The position numbers and the translations under genes were made by a program. Positions 20,623 through 29,791 of a stretch of DNA of 64,000 bases are shown piece by piece; within the stretch, counting starts at the first letter, position 1; every line of letters starts with the position of its first letter. A model generated the notes under the pieces. The model searched no databases, was not told the origin of the DNA, and saw only the letters and a program-made list of their open reading frames with translations. The stretch comes from Nitrospira tepida. Its GTDB lineage: Bacteria; Nitrospirota; Nitrospiria; Nitrospirales; Nitrospiraceae. The stretch spans positions 2,388,001 through 2,452,000 of the forward strand of contig NZ_OX365700.1 in NCBI RefSeq assembly GCF_947241125.1. The letters run 5' to 3'.

Positions 20623-20639
20623 CCTAACAGGGCTACTGT

Positions 20640-21203
20640 ATGTTGCTCATGATCGACAACTACGATTCCTTCACCTATAACCTCGTGCAGTACTTCGGCG
20701 AGCTGGGCGAGGAGGTCCAGGTCTATCGGAACGACAAGATCACGGTGGACGAGATCGAGAAGCTCAAGCCCACGCGGATCGTCATTTCGCCCGGTCCTTG
20801 CACGCCGAAGGAGGCGGGCGTGTCGGTCGAAACCATCCGCCGGTTCTCCGGCAAGGTGCCGCTGCTGGGCGTCTGTCTGGGCCATCAATCCTTGGCGGTC
20901 GCGTATGGAGGCGAGGTCATCCGAGCCCCGCGGCTGATGCATGGCAAGACGTCGATGGTGCAGCATGACGGAAAGACGATTTACCGCGGCCTTCCCAATC
21001 CATTTGAAGCCACCCGTTATCATTCCCTTATCGTGAATCGGGCCAACCTGCCGGCTTGTTTTGAAATCACCGCCGAAACCGACGAGGGAGAAATCATGGG
21101 GATGCGGCATAAGACGCTGGGGGTCGAGGGAGTGCAGTTTCATCCGGAATCGATCCTCACGACCTCCGGCAAGGACCTCCTACGCAATTTTCTGAAATTG
21201 TAA
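20640..21203 (+). CDS. trpG: anthranilate synthase component II, glutamine amidotransferase
   Basis: A 187-residue class I glutamine amidotransferase that releases ammonia for TrpE. The catalytic triad is visible: the Cys in [10 protein letters not shown] (about residue 81) and the His and Glu in VQFHPES near residue 170. The N-terminal [17 protein letters not shown] is typical of the TrpG/PabA group. With no other pabA here, it might also serve p-aminobenzoate synthesis, as is common. The gap from trpE is 99 bases and holds an inverted repeat. Confidence 0.95.
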   Translation: MLLMIDNYDSFTYNLVQYFGELGEEVQVYRNDKITVDEIEKLKPTRIVISPGPCTPKEAGVSVETIRRFSGKVPLLGVCLGHQSLAVAYGGEVIRAPRLMHGKTSMVQHDGKTIYRGLPNPFEATRYHSLIVNRANLPACFEITAETDEGEIMGMRHKTLGVEGVQFHPESILTTSGKDLLRNFLKL

Positions 21204-21241
21204 TCCCGCCCCATGTCATCTTCCCGGCCGGTGAACCAGGC

Positions 21242-22255
21242 ATGATCAAAGAAGCCATCGCAAAGCTCGCGGACCGTGGCGACCTCTCGGAAAAGGAAAC
21301 GGAGGAAGTCATGCTGGAGATCATGGAGGGGCAGGCGACCCCGGCCCAGGTCTCGGCATTTCTGATGGGGCTCCGCGTCAAGGGCGAAACGATGGAGGAG
21401 ATCGCCGGGGCGGTGCGCGCGATGAGGGCCAAGGCCACGCGGATCCGGGTCGGGGCCAAATGGGTGCTGGATACCTGCGGCACGGGGGGCGACCGTTCGC
21501 ATACATTCAATATCTCCACCACGGCCGCCTTCGTGGCGGCCGGAGCCGGACTCACTGTGGCCAAGCACGGCAACCGCTCGATGTCGTCTCGATGTGGCAG
21601 TGCGGATGTGCTGACGGCGCTGGGCATCAAGATCGATCTTCCTCCGGAACGAGTCTCCGATTGCATCGATGAGGTGGGTATCGGTTTCCTGTTCGCGCCC
21701 CTCTACCACGGAGCCATGAAACATTGCGCCGGGCCGCGGCAGGAGTTGGGCATCAGGACGTTGTTGAATATCCTGGGCCCTCTGACGAATCCCGCCGGTG
21801 CGGCGCTTCAGGTCGTCGGGGTGTTCGACGCACGGCTTACGGACATGCTCTGTCGCGTGCTGGTGCATCTCGGCGCGCAACATTGCTTCGTCGTCCACGG
21901 CATGGACGGGCTGGACGAAATCACCCTGACGGACCGGACCAGGGTGGCCGAAGGCAAACAGGGCATCGTGTCGAGTTATTTCATCGAGCCGAAGGATTTT
22001 GCGTTGGCCCGAGTGCCGCTCAAGGAATTGGTCGGCGGGGTGGCCGAGGACAACGCACAGATCATTCGTGACATTCTGCAAGGGAGGCGCGGCCCCAAGC
22101 GCGATGTGGTCTGTCTGAATGCGGCGCCGGCCTTCGTCGCGGGAGGGCTCGCCAAGACGCTCCACGACGGGTACCAGCAGGCGGGCAAAGTCATCGACAG
22201 CGGCGCGGCCGCGGAAAAGCTGGAAAAGCTGATCCAGTTCACAAACAACAAATAG
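21242..22255 (+). CDS. trpD: anthranilate phosphoribosyltransferase
   Basis: A 337-residue enzyme joining anthranilate to PRPP, the second step of tryptophan synthesis. The PRPP/anthranilate site is visible as DTCGTGGDRSHTFNIST (about residues 77-93), KHGNRSMSSRCGSADVL, and the acidic DGLDE segment. It is an independent gene, not fused to trpG. It follows trpG by 38 bases; the start ATG 21242 matches the family N-terminus (MIKEAIAKLADRGDLSEKE). Confidence 0.96.
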   Translation: MIKEAIAKLADRGDLSEKETEEVMLEIMEGQATPAQVSAFLMGLRVKGETMEEIAGAVRAMRAKATRIRVGAKWVLDTCGTGGDRSHTFNISTTAAFVAAGAGLTVAKHGNRSMSSRCGSADVLTALGIKIDLPPERVSDCIDEVGIGFLFAPLYHGAMKHCAGPRQELGIRTLLNILGPLTNPAGAALQVVGVFDARLTDMLCRVLVHLGAQHCFVVHGMDGLDEITLTDRTRVAEGKQGIVSSYFIEPKDFALARVPLKELVGGVAEDNAQIIRDILQGRRGPKRDVVCLNAAPAFVAGGLAKTLHDGYQQAGKVIDSGAAAEKLEKLIQFTNNK

Positions 22256-22318
22256 TGTCGCGAGGCGTTCGCCGATGGTCGCTCCCGTTAGAAAACTTGG
22301 GATTGTCCTTTCAGTTGC

Positions 22319-22360
22319 GGTTGACGAATGACGGTTGACGAATGACGGTTGACGGGCAAC
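22319..22360 (+). repeat. three tandem 14-bp repeats before trpC
   Basis: Two identical copies of GGTTGACGAATGAC (22319-22332, 22333-22346) and a diverged third, GGTTGACGGGCAAC (22347-22360), end one base before the trpC ATG. They occupy the place where the ribosome-binding site should be, so they probably affect translation of trpC. Confidence 0.8.
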
Positions 22361-22361
22361 G

Positions 22362-23186
22362 ATGATCCTCGATCGAATTCTGGAACACAAGCGGGCGGAG
22401 CTTCGGCACAAGCAAAGCCGGGGCTACCTGTCTGAGCTGAAGGCGCGCATTCGCGACGCCGCCCCCCCGTTGGGCTTTGCCGATACGCTGGACGCCAGAA
22501 AGACCGCCGCAAGTCCGGCATTGATTGCGGAGGTGAAGAAGGCCTCGCCGAGCCTGGGTCTGCTGCGACCTGAGTTCGAGCAACAGTTTGAGCCGGTCAC
22601 CATCGCCGATGCCTACCGGCGCCACGGAGCCGCCGCGCTCTCCGTCTTGACCGACAAGGAGTTTTTTCAAGGCAGCTTGGACTATCTCCGGTCCGTCAAG
22701 GAGAAGGTTGGGCTGCCGACGCTGAACAAGGAGTTCATGGTGGGCGACGTGCAGTTTTACGAGGCGCGCGCCTACGGGGCGGATGCGGTGCTCCTGATCG
22801 TCGCCGCCCTCGACCGGCGGCAACTTATTGACTTTCACGCGCTGGCCAGCGAACTGAGTTTGGATGTCCTGTTCGAAACCCATCATGAGCGGGAGTTGGA
22901 TACGGTGTTGGAATGGGTTCCGGAAGCCAGGCTGATCGGGATCAACAACCGGGACCTGCGGACCTTTTCAACCGACCTGGCCGTGACCTTCCGCTTGGCG
23001 AAGCGGGTGCCCCCCGGCAAGCTGATCGTCAGCGAGAGCGGCATCCACAAGCGCGACGACGTGCTGCGCCTGGTTGAAACCGGGGTGCATGCGATGCTCG
23101 TGGGGGAGTCCTTGATTCGGGCGGACGATACAGGCGCCAAGGTGAAGGAGCTGTTGGGGGTGGACGGACCTCCGCAGGAAACCTGA
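22362..23186 (+). CDS. trpC: indole-3-glycerol-phosphate synthase
   Basis: A 274-residue TIM-barrel enzyme that closes the indole ring of CdRP. Key stretches are ALIAEVKKASPSLGLL (catalytic Lys of the first strand; residues about 51-66), LNKEFMV, LIGINNRDLRTF and VSESGIH. The product is consumed by TrpA. It stands alone and is not fused to trpF. The start is preceded by tandem repeats and has no clear Shine-Dalgarno sequence. Confidence 0.95.
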   Translation: MILDRILEHKRAELRHKQSRGYLSELKARIRDAAPPLGFADTLDARKTAASPALIAEVKKASPSLGLLRPEFEQQFEPVTIADAYRRHGAAALSVLTDKEFFQGSLDYLRSVKEKVGLPTLNKEFMVGDVQFYEARAYGADAVLLIVAALDRRQLIDFHALASELSLDVLFETHHERELDTVLEWVPEARLIGINNRDLRTFSTDLAVTFRLAKRVPPGKLIVSESGIHKRDDVLRLVETGVHAMLVGESLIRADDTGAKVKELLGVDGPPQET

Positions 23187-23208
23187 CGAGGAAAGGAGCG
23201 GCTCGCCC

Positions 23209-23544
23209 ATGACGGGACCCACTGCACGACCCATGATGAGTACCATAATGGGAATCCTGGTTCTGCTCCTCTTTGGCTGTGCCGGCGGCGACATCAAGGA
23301 GGCGAGCGCCAGGTGGGACAAATGGCTGGGCACTCACAAAGACGACCGGGTCCGCGAAATGGGCCTGCCGACCCGATGCTATTCGTTCCGGGATGGAGCG
23401 GAGGTCTGCGAATGGAGCCAGCAGGGAGAAGGCGGCAGAATGGAAAGCATGGTCATCGCGTTCGACCAGAACGGGCTGGCCTGCCAATGGGAGTATCGTG
23501 ACTTCTACGGCCAACATCGCAGCAGGGCCCTGTGCCCCCACTGA
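23209..23544 (+). CDS. small lipoprotein embedded in the trp cluster
   Basis: A 111-residue protein with a hydrophobic signal ending in LLLFGC, a lipobox with Cys near residue 24. The mature part has WDKWLGTHKDDRVREMGLPTR and a C-terminal half with several Cys (YSFRDGAEVCEW, ACQWEYR, ALCPH). I know no function. It sits 22 bases after trpC and 18 before trpF, so it must be co-transcribed, but no link to tryptophan is apparent. The alternative start ATG 23233 would give a shorter n-region. Confidence 0.6.
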   Translation: MTGPTARPMMSTIMGILVLLLFGCAGGDIKEASARWDKWLGTHKDDRVREMGLPTRCYSFRDGAEVCEWSQQGEGGRMESMVIAFDQNGLACQWEYRDFYGQHRSRALCPH

Positions 23545-23562
23545 TCACTGATCGAGACGCTG

Positions 23563-24198
23563 ATGGAACGGACGAAGGTTAAAATCTGCGGGCTGACCAA
23601 TCTGGACGACGCGCTGGCCGCCGCGGAGGCCGGGGCCGACGCGGTCGGCTTCGTGCTGTACCGGAAGAGTCCTCGCTACGTCGAGTTGGGCACCGTCCGC
23701 GCGATTGTACGGGCCTTGCCTCCTCTTGTCCTGCCGGTCGGCGTGTTCGTCAATGAAAACGTGGAGACGGTGCGTGACACAATAGATGCCTGCGGGCTGG
23801 CTTTGGCTCAACTGCACGGCGACGAATCGAGTTCCTACTGCGAGCTGCTGGGCCGGCCGGTCTTGAAGGCGCTCCGCGCGAAGGATCGGATTTCCGCCCT
23901 GGCCGTTGCAGAGTACCAGGGACGGGCCGGGGTGCGGGGGTTCGTGCTCGATGCCTGTTCGAGTCAAGCTTATGGCGGAACCGGTCTCCTCGCCGATTGG
24001 AATCTGGCGGCGGCGCTCGCCAAGACCTGCCCGATCCTGCTGGCGGGGGGCTTGACGCCGGAGAATGTGGCGGATGCGATCAGGACGGTCCGGCCTTACG
24101 GCGTCGATGTCAGCAGCGGGGTCGAAACATCGCCGGGCAAGAAGGACCACGGACGCCTCCGCGCCTTCGTGCAGGCCGTGCGGCTTGTTTCCGTCTAA
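23563..24198 (+). CDS. trpF: phosphoribosylanthranilate isomerase
   Basis: A 211-residue TIM-barrel isomerase (PRA to CdRP). The active-site Cys lies in KICGLTN near residue 8 and the catalytic Asp in VLDACSS near residue 130. GFVLYRKSPRYV and LAGGLTPENV are standard family segments. Length and start are normal. It is placed between the small lipoprotein and trpB. Confidence 0.95.
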   Translation: MERTKVKICGLTNLDDALAAAEAGADAVGFVLYRKSPRYVELGTVRAIVRALPPLVLPVGVFVNENVETVRDTIDACGLALAQLHGDESSSYCELLGRPVLKALRAKDRISALAVAEYQGRAGVRGFVLDACSSQAYGGTGLLADWNLAAALAKTCPILLAGGLTPENVADAIRTVRPYGVDVSSGVETSPGKKDHGRLRAFVQAVRLVSV

Positions 24199-24246
24199 AG
24201 GGCCCGTCTATACTTTCGTTACCTTATGAATTGAACGGGACGATCC

Positions 24247-25440
24247 ATGCCTACGTTGCCTGATCCACGCGGCCGATTCGGACCTTACGGTGGACGGTAC
24301 GTGCCTGAAACCCTGATGCCGGCCTTGCTGGAACTCGAGGCCGAGTATGAACGGGCCAAGCGCGACCGGCGCTTTCAAGCCGAGTTCCAACAGTATCTTA
24401 AGGAGTACGTCGGCCGTCCGACGCCGTTGTACTTCGCCGGCCGGCTCACCAGGAAATTGGGCGGGGCCAAGATCTACCTGAAGCGGGAGGACCTCTGCCA
24501 CACGGGCGCTCACAAGATCAACAACGCGATCGGCCAGGGGCTGCTGGCCAGGCGCATGAAGAAGCCTCGGGTCATTGCCGAGACAGGAGCCGGCCAGCAT
24601 GGGGTCGCGACTGCGACCGTCGCAGCCATGTTCGGGCTCCAATGTGAAATCTACATGGGCACGGAAGACATGCAGCGGCAGGCGCTCAACGTTTTTCGGA
24701 TGCGCCTCCTCGGGGCCACGGTTACCGGCGTGGACACAGGCAGCCGAACGCTCAAGGACGCGATCAGCGAAGCCATGCGGGATTGGACCACCAACGTCCG
24801 GACGACCCACTACATCCTCGGGTCTGTTCTCGGCGCCCATCCCTATCCGATGATGATCCGTGATTTTCAGGCGGTGATCGGCCGGGAGGCGAGGAAGCAG
24901 ATTCTGGCCGTGGAAAAACGCCTGCCGGACTATTTGATCGCCTGCGTGGGGGGTGGGAGCAATTCGATTGGCCTGTTCCATCCCTTTCTCGGCGACCGGC
25001 GCGTCAAGATGATCGGGGTGGAGGCCGGAGGAGAAGGGCTGTCCAGCGGCAAACATGCGGCGCGGTTTTCAGGCGGCAAGCCGGGCGTCCTGCAAGGGAC
25101 CATGACCTATCTGCTCCAGGATGACAACGGACAGATTAACCTGACCCATTCGGTTTCCGCCGGGTTGGACTATGCGGCCGTGGGGCCGGAACATGCGTTT
25201 TATCATGACGCGCAGCGCATCCAGTACACGTCGGCAACGGATGAGGAGGCCTTGGCCGCGTTCGATCTGCTGGCCCGCGAAGAAGGCATCGTGCCGGCGC
25301 TGGAAAGCGCCCATGCCCTCGCCGAGACTGTGAAGGTGGCGCCGAAGCTCAAGAAGAGCCAGATCGTGGTCGTGAACCTGTCTGGCCGGGGCGACAAGGA
25401 CGTGCAGCAAGTGGCACGGTTGCGAGGGGTAACGCTGTGA
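24247..25440 (+). CDS. trpB: tryptophan synthase beta chain
   Basis: A 397-residue PLP enzyme that condenses indole and serine. The PLP-binding Lys is in [13 protein letters not shown] (about residues 83-95), and the phosphate-binding loop [10 protein letters not shown] is near residue 233. [12 protein letters not shown] is also canonical. It is a TrpB1-type length and should form an alpha2-beta2 complex with TrpA. The gap to trpA is 96 bases and low in complexity. Confidence 0.97.
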   Translation: MPTLPDPRGRFGPYGGRYVPETLMPALLELEAEYERAKRDRRFQAEFQQYLKEYVGRPTPLYFAGRLTRKLGGAKIYLKREDLCHTGAHKINNAIGQGLLARRMKKPRVIAETGAGQHGVATATVAAMFGLQCEIYMGTEDMQRQALNVFRMRLLGATVTGVDTGSRTLKDAISEAMRDWTTNVRTTHYILGSVLGAHPYPMMIRDFQAVIGREARKQILAVEKRLPDYLIACVGGGSNSIGLFHPFLGDRRVKMIGVEAGGEGLSSGKHAARFSGGKPGVLQGTMTYLLQDDNGQINLTHSVSAGLDYAAVGPEHAFYHDAQRIQYTSATDEEALAAFDLLAREEGIVPALESAHALAETVKVAPKLKKSQIVVVNLSGRGDKDVQQVARLRGVTL

Positions 25441-25536
25441 CGCGCGTGGATCGCAAAACGTGAATCGTGAAACGATCCCACACTGAGTCAGACTGGTCTA
25501 GCGATTAACGGTCAACATTGAACGAGTGACGAACCG

Positions 25537-26349
25537 ATGAATCGGCTCGACGCGACATTTCAGCGGCTCAAGGGCAAAGGCGAGAAGGCGCTCATCGCCT
25601 ATATCATGGCGGGAGATCCGTCCCTTCAGGATACCGAACAGCTCGTGTTGGGGTTGGAGCGGTCCGGCGCGGACGTCATCGAGCTCGGGGTGCCCTTTTC
25701 CGATCCTATTGCAGATGGGCCGGTCATTCAACAGGCGGCCGAGCGTGCGCTGCGGAGCGGGACGTCGTTACGGCGTATTCTGACGATGGTCGCCGGGTTG
25801 CGTCGTCAGACACAAATTCCGCTCGTCCTGATGACCTACTACAACACGATCCATGCCTACGGCGAGCAGGGCTTTTGCCGGGATGCGGCTCAGGCAGGGG
25901 TGGACGGACTGATCGTTCCGGATATGCCGATGGAGGAATCAGGACCGTTGAAAGACCGGGCCGAGGAGGCAGGGCTCGACTTGATCTTCTTATTGGCTCC
26001 GACCAGCACTCCCGCGAGACGGGCGGCGGTGGCCAAGGCCTCCAAGGGCTTCATCTACTATGTCTCGCTGACCGGCATCACCGGCGCCAAGCTGACCGAT
26101 CTGGGCAACGTCGAAGACAATGTGAAACGGATTCGCAAGGTGACCCGCGTGCCGATCTCGGTCGGGTTCGGCGTGGCCACTCCCGAGGATGCGGCGCGCA
26201 TTGCGGCGGTGGCCGACGGGGTCATTGTCGGAAGCGCGATCATCAAGCAGATTGCCGCGCATCAACAGGATCCCTCCCTCGTGACAACGGTCGGAACCTT
26301 CGTCTCCTCCCTCAAGCAGGCGATGCTGAACCCAGCGGCCGTCGGCTGA
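25537..26349 (+). CDS. trpA: tryptophan synthase alpha chain
   Basis: A 270-residue TIM barrel that cleaves indole-3-glycerol phosphate to indole for TrpB. The catalytic Glu is in IELGVPFSDPIADGP, the Asp in the same stretch, and VDGLIVPDMP and VGFGVATPEDA are typical. The ATG at 25537 has no strong ribosome site; the upstream gap (25441-25536) contains repetitive motifs such as ACGTGAATCGTGAAACG and TAACGGTCAACATTGAACG. It is the last gene of the cluster. Confidence 0.96.
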   Translation: MNRLDATFQRLKGKGEKALIAYIMAGDPSLQDTEQLVLGLERSGADVIELGVPFSDPIADGPVIQQAAERALRSGTSLRRILTMVAGLRRQTQIPLVLMTYYNTIHAYGEQGFCRDAAQAGVDGLIVPDMPMEESGPLKDRAEEAGLDLIFLLAPTSTPARRAAVAKASKGFIYYVSLTGITGAKLTDLGNVEDNVKRIRKVTRVPISVGFGVATPEDAARIAAVADGVIVGSAIIKQIAAHQQDPSLVTTVGTFVSSLKQAMLNPAAVG

Positions 26350-26612
26350 TTCCTCCAAAGTCGTTTGACTTCTTTCGCCCTTCGTTTCTATCGGCTCGTC
26401 GGGTGATAGAGATTGATCCGGAATCTTCCTGACGCGAAGGGGTCAAGTTGAGGTAGCCCCGAAAACCCACGCGTGGATTAAGGATCACCGACCTGTGGCT
26501 CGAATTTATCCGGACGGCAATAGCCACTGTTCGTGAAGCACGAGATTAGTCTTTAGTCAGCACAATTGTGGCGGGAGAGACAGGGAAGTCAGCGGTGTCT
26601 TTTCATCGGATG

Positions 26613-26641
26613 CCACCCGGCGCGGTATGCGCGCCGGGTGG
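26613..26641. terminator. strong GC hairpin between trpA and the haloperoxidase gene
   Basis: A perfect 12-bp stem (CCACCCGGCGCG / CGCGCCGGGTGG) with loop GTATG. It lies between two converging genes and could serve both. No T-run follows on either strand, so the terminator label is provisional. The rest of 26350-26612 shows no gene or motif that I can support. Confidence 0.5.
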
Positions 26642-26653
26642 TGGTACAGATGG

Positions 26654-28102
26654 CTATATGCAGGTACTCGTGGGCGGGGTCGGGGGGCTAGCCTGTTGCC
26701 TCATGCCGGTGTCGATGATGTTCTTGGCTATCGCCCGACCGAGTGGCACCCCACCGATGTTATCGGAGGCTTGGAGCATTTTGCGCACGCTTTCTCCACT
26801 GGTCCCGTCAAACCGCCAATGTACCCCCAGGTAGATGCGACTGACGGAATTGTCATACATCGCTTCCGCCATGCTGTCATAGTGGCGTGCGTGACGTGTA
26901 CGGACAGATCCATCCTTCTCCGTGGTGATACCATTGAGTTCGTCGGAGACGAGCGTAAACCCGATAGTATCTTCGGTTTTCCGGTCGGTGTGCCCGTAGA
27001 ACAATCGCACCATCTCAAACGTGGCTGCGCCGAACGTGGCGTGTCCGCTTGGGTAAGCTGGAAAAGGCGGCGTAAAGCCCGATTTCAATTCATTGGAACG
27101 CGGGGCGCCAAGCGGCTTCCAAAATGGATCGCACGGCGGCGTGATTTTCTTATCCGGTGTCGCGGCTGGTCCGGTGGCTTTATCGTCTTCACGGATACCG
27201 ACGACAGGACGCCAGAGATCGAAGCAGTATTTCCAGTGCCAAGCGTGAATGCCTGCGTCACCCATGGCGCAATTGATCAGTGCAAAGAGCCGCGCGTTTT
27301 GTTCGGTGGTATTGCCCTTTGCTTTGACCACCTCCCGGACGATTTGATTGTAGAGGCGGGGAGGAGTTCCAATCTTATTCGCGCCATCATAAGCCCAATA
27401 GAGGCCAATGGCCGTTTGCTCGGGGCTGCGTGCCGTTGTATTGAGTTCCGGCGCGCCACCCCGTTCATACACTTCTTTGTAATCGTCCTTATACCTGGGG
27501 TCGGTCTTCGCGGGCGGAGGATCGAGTGGTTGCCAGGTCGTAACCGCGAAGCCAGGGGTTTTGCCATAGCCAACTCCCAGATAGCCTTGGGTCGTGTTGC
27601 AAGGGTCTACTCGATGGCGGAGTTGACCGGGGGACGAGACATGATCCGCGTCTTTCGGTATGACCTTCTCATCATCCTTTCGAGTGTCAAGCATTGCAAG
27701 TGCGACACGTCGCCCAAAGCTGAAGGCCGCGTCGTCTGTGCCATTGTTCGCGCTGATCTCAGCGAGTTTTTCCTCTATCCGTGCCCGCATACCTGAGTAG
27801 AGGGTACAGAGCGCTGTCGACGCGGCGCCGCCCACGGCAGCACTCCGATGGACCGGGGAGTTTCCTCCAGACCAAGCGGGCGGAGAAAGCAGATACAGAT
27901 TTTTAGGTGACGGGCCAGGACCTGGGATAGCCGCAACACCGGCTACGCTAAAGAAGGCGTCGTGCATCGCCAAGTGGACAATTGCGAGTGCACGGGAACT
28001 CAGGGTCGGCCCGCGCTGATGTTCGGCTTCCATGGCGCCAGTATGGTCAAGTCGATTGGCTTCCAGAGCGACTTCGTTCCAGAACAGTATGGGGTCTTGC
28101 AT
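26654..28102 (-). CDS. vanadium-dependent haloperoxidase / PAP2-type protein
   Basis: A 482-residue protein of the vanadium haloperoxidase/acid phosphatase superfamily. The three signature segments are present in order: KYCFDLWRP (K-x6-R-P), PSGHA, and SRIYLGVHWRFD (S-R-x3-G-x-H-x3-D). These bind vanadate or phosphate. Halogen oxidation is likely but cannot be separated from phosphatase activity by sight. There is no signal peptide from ATG 28102, which has AAGGAG 8 bases upstream; the longer frame to 28312 lacks support. Codon use looks less GC-biased than in neighbouring genes, suggesting horizontal transfer. Confidence 0.85.
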   Translation of the reverse strand: MQDPILFWNEVALEANRLDHTGAMEAEHQRGPTLSSRALAIVHLAMHDAFFSVAGVAAIPGPGPSPKNLYLLSPPAWSGGNSPVHRSAAVGGAASTALCTLYSGMRARIEEKLAEISANNGTDDAAFSFGRRVALAMLDTRKDDEKVIPKDADHVSSPGQLRHRVDPCNTTQGYLGVGYGKTPGFAVTTWQPLDPPPAKTDPRYKDDYKEVYERGGAPELNTTARSPEQTAIGLYWAYDGANKIGTPPRLYNQIVREVVKAKGNTTEQNARLFALINCAMGDAGIHAWHWKYCFDLWRPVVGIREDDKATGPAATPDKKITPPCDPFWKPLGAPRSNELKSGFTPPFPAYPSGHATFGAATFEMVRLFYGHTDRKTEDTIGFTLVSDELNGITTEKDGSVRTRHARHYDSMAEAMYDNSVSRIYLGVHWRFDGTSGESVRKMLQASDNIGGVPLGRAIAKNIIDTGMRQQASPPTPPTSTCI

Positions 28103-28529
28103 TCTGAATCTCCTTTCGGTGACGTATAAGTGAAATCCGGAGCCGGCTCGCGGAGCTTTGGGCAGGAAGAGACTCGGACGCAGCCTCCAATCGTGCCGTT
28201 CATTTGCGGCGAAGGAAATGCATTGACTATGCCGCGAAGGAATGCGGACAGACCGTGAGGAATGTAAACAGATTACTTGGCGTGGAGCATACAGAACAGG
28301 TGGGAAGCACAAATGGAAGAGAAGATAGTGAATCCGATTGGATACATCGTTGTATCTGATTCGATACCAGAAACAGGACTAAAAGCGGAATCCTGAGAAA
28401 CAGGATGGATCTCTTGTTGCCTCCCCCTCGTATGATTCATTCGTCTTTCAAATTGGTCTTGACGAGCGCAGAAAAACCTTCACGGTCGAGCCTCTGCGCA
28501 TGAGCCCATTGCACCAAGAGAAGACAACA
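28103..28529. other. gene-poor AT-richer stretch
   Basis: No convincing gene. The stretch 28250-28440 is visibly AT-richer than the window. A small hairpin (GATAC/GTATC around 28351-28366) and a 27-codon frame at 28313-28396 are seen, neither supported by more. It must hold the haloperoxidase promoter, which I cannot place with confidence. Confidence 0.4.
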
Positions 28530-29023
28530 GCGGGCTTGTTAGCCCGCATTATGCATGACGATTCGTGGCGTCGCACCCGTTGCAGTGAAAGAGCAACGGG
28601 TCCCCGGCAGTCGCCAGACGTTGGACCCATTGCATGTTCGACCCGTTGCATGGAGCAACCCGCAACGGGGCCCCCCGGCAATGGGTGCCCCCAGGCACAG
28701 CCGCGAAGGACCAAGGCGTACTTGAAACAGTACGTCGAGGGGCGCACGGCGCGATGAATAAAGATCGCCACGTCTGTGCGCGCCGCCGAGTCGGTGAGAC
28801 GGCCGGACCTGAGCGGCGAGCACGCCCGCCATACCAAGCTGCGCTTGAGCCGCCGCGTTCGATCACATCGCGGCGGAGAGGCACGTTGCCTTCGACTTCG
28901 CATGCTGGCCAGGGACCCGTTGAAATCTGGGAGCAACGGGTGCCCCGCGGCGAATCGGGGTGCCCCTTGCGCTTCTGTTGCAATGGGCCCAAGCAACAGA
29001 AGCGTTCATGAACAATGCGGGTT
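28530..29023. repeat. inverted-repeat-bounded non-coding cassette with CCCGTTGCA motifs
   Basis: The left end has a hairpin (GCGGGCT-TGTT-AGCCCGC, 28530-28547) running into AGCCCGCATTATGCATGACG (28541-28560). The right end, 29003-29023, reads as the imperfect reverse complement, AACCCGCATTGTTCATGAACG. Inside are repeated ACC(C)RTTGCA or TGCAAYGGG motifs in both orientations, for example at 28575, 28593, 28625, 28641, 28662, 28678, 28915 (partial), 28933 and 28978. Frames on both strands look non-coding. It resembles a MITE-like or otherwise mobile unit of about 0.5 kb, of a type I do not recognise. Confidence 0.6.
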
Positions 29024-29032
29024 AGGAGCCTG

Positions 29033-29716
29033 TCAGACGATCAGGCCGTCTTCCATGCGCAGGATGCGGTCTGCCTGGGCGGAGAGCTTTTCGTTGTGGG
29101 TGACGATAATGAAAGTGGTGCCGCGGCTGCGATTGAGCGTGCGCATCAAACCGAAGACGTCGTCGCCGGTATGGGTATCAAGGTTGCCCGTCGGCTCGTC
29201 GGCCAGCACGAGTTCCGGCCGCTGGATCAGGGCTCGGGCGATCGCAACCCGCTGCTGTTCGCCGCCTGACAGCTCGCCGGACTTGTGGTGGAGGCGCTCG
29301 CCCAATCCGACCTCTTGGAGCAGGCCGGTGGCTTCGGCTTCCGCCTGTTCCCTCGGCCGGTGCTGGATCAAGGCCGGCATGCAGGCGTTCTCCAGCGCCG
29401 TGAACTCGGGCAGCAGGTGGTGAAACTGGAAGACAAACCCGATCTTGCGGTTCCGAAACTCGGCCTGCTCCTGCTCGGGCAAGCGAAAGAGATCCTGCCC
29501 TTCAAAATACACGGTTCCCTGCGTCGGCCGGTCCAAGGTGCCGAGGATGTGCATGAGCGTGCTCTTGCCGGCTCCTGAGGCCCCGACGATGGCGATGAAC
29601 TCCCCCCGCGCGATTTCCAGGTTGATGCCGCGGAGGATCACCAGCTCCCGGCCGTTCATGGGAAAGGATTTGGTGAGGTTGACGACCTTGATCACGAAGG
29701 CACCGTTATGCGGCAT
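29033..29716 (-). CDS. lolD: lipoprotein-releasing ABC transporter ATPase
   Basis: A 227-residue ABC ATPase of the LolD/MacB type, which powers release of lipoproteins from the inner membrane. Walker A is GASGAGKST (about residues 49-57), the signature motif is LSGGEQQRVAIARAL, Walker B is LVLADEPTGNLD, and the H-loop is IIVTHN. It is the last gene of the lnt-prfB-lysS-lolC/E-lolD series, 75 bases after the permease. A slightly shorter start near VIKVVNLTKSF is possible. Confidence 0.92.
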   Translation of the reverse strand: MPHNGAFVIKVVNLTKSFPMNGRELVILRGINLEIARGEFIAIVGASGAGKSTLMHILGTLDRPTQGTVYFEGQDLFRLPEQEQAEFRNRKIGFVFQFHHLLPEFTALENACMPALIQHRPREQAEAEATGLLQEVGLGERLHHKSGELSGGEQQRVAIARALIQRPELVLADEPTGNLDTHTGDDVFGLMRTLNRSRGTTFIIVTHNEKLSAQADRILRMEDGLIV

Positions 29717-29791
29717 GTGTCAGTCGCCATGTTTGAGAAAGCATCCTGGTCCGGCCCTGTACGATTCACGAGCGAGGCTTGACGCATGACG

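Noticed and set aside
26430-26560. Possible riboswitch downstream of trpA
   Set aside because: Some pairing (GGGG/CCCC) exists, but I cannot match any known aptamer and no gene follows on that strand.
26627-27796. 389-codon plus-strand frame opposite the haloperoxidase gene
   Set aside because: The haloperoxidase carries all three catalytic signatures; this frame has none.
28313-28396. 27-codon frame after the haloperoxidase start region
   Set aside because: Weak ribosome site, no recognisable peptide, and it lies in AT-rich non-coding sequence.
28530-28560. Possible integron attC site
   Set aside because: GTTAGCC resembles a core site, but the required GTTRRRY and partner boxes do not fit at either end.
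28448-28996. Overlapping frames in the repeat cassette (both strands)
   Set aside because: They are made of the repeat motifs and have no coding character or ribosome sites.
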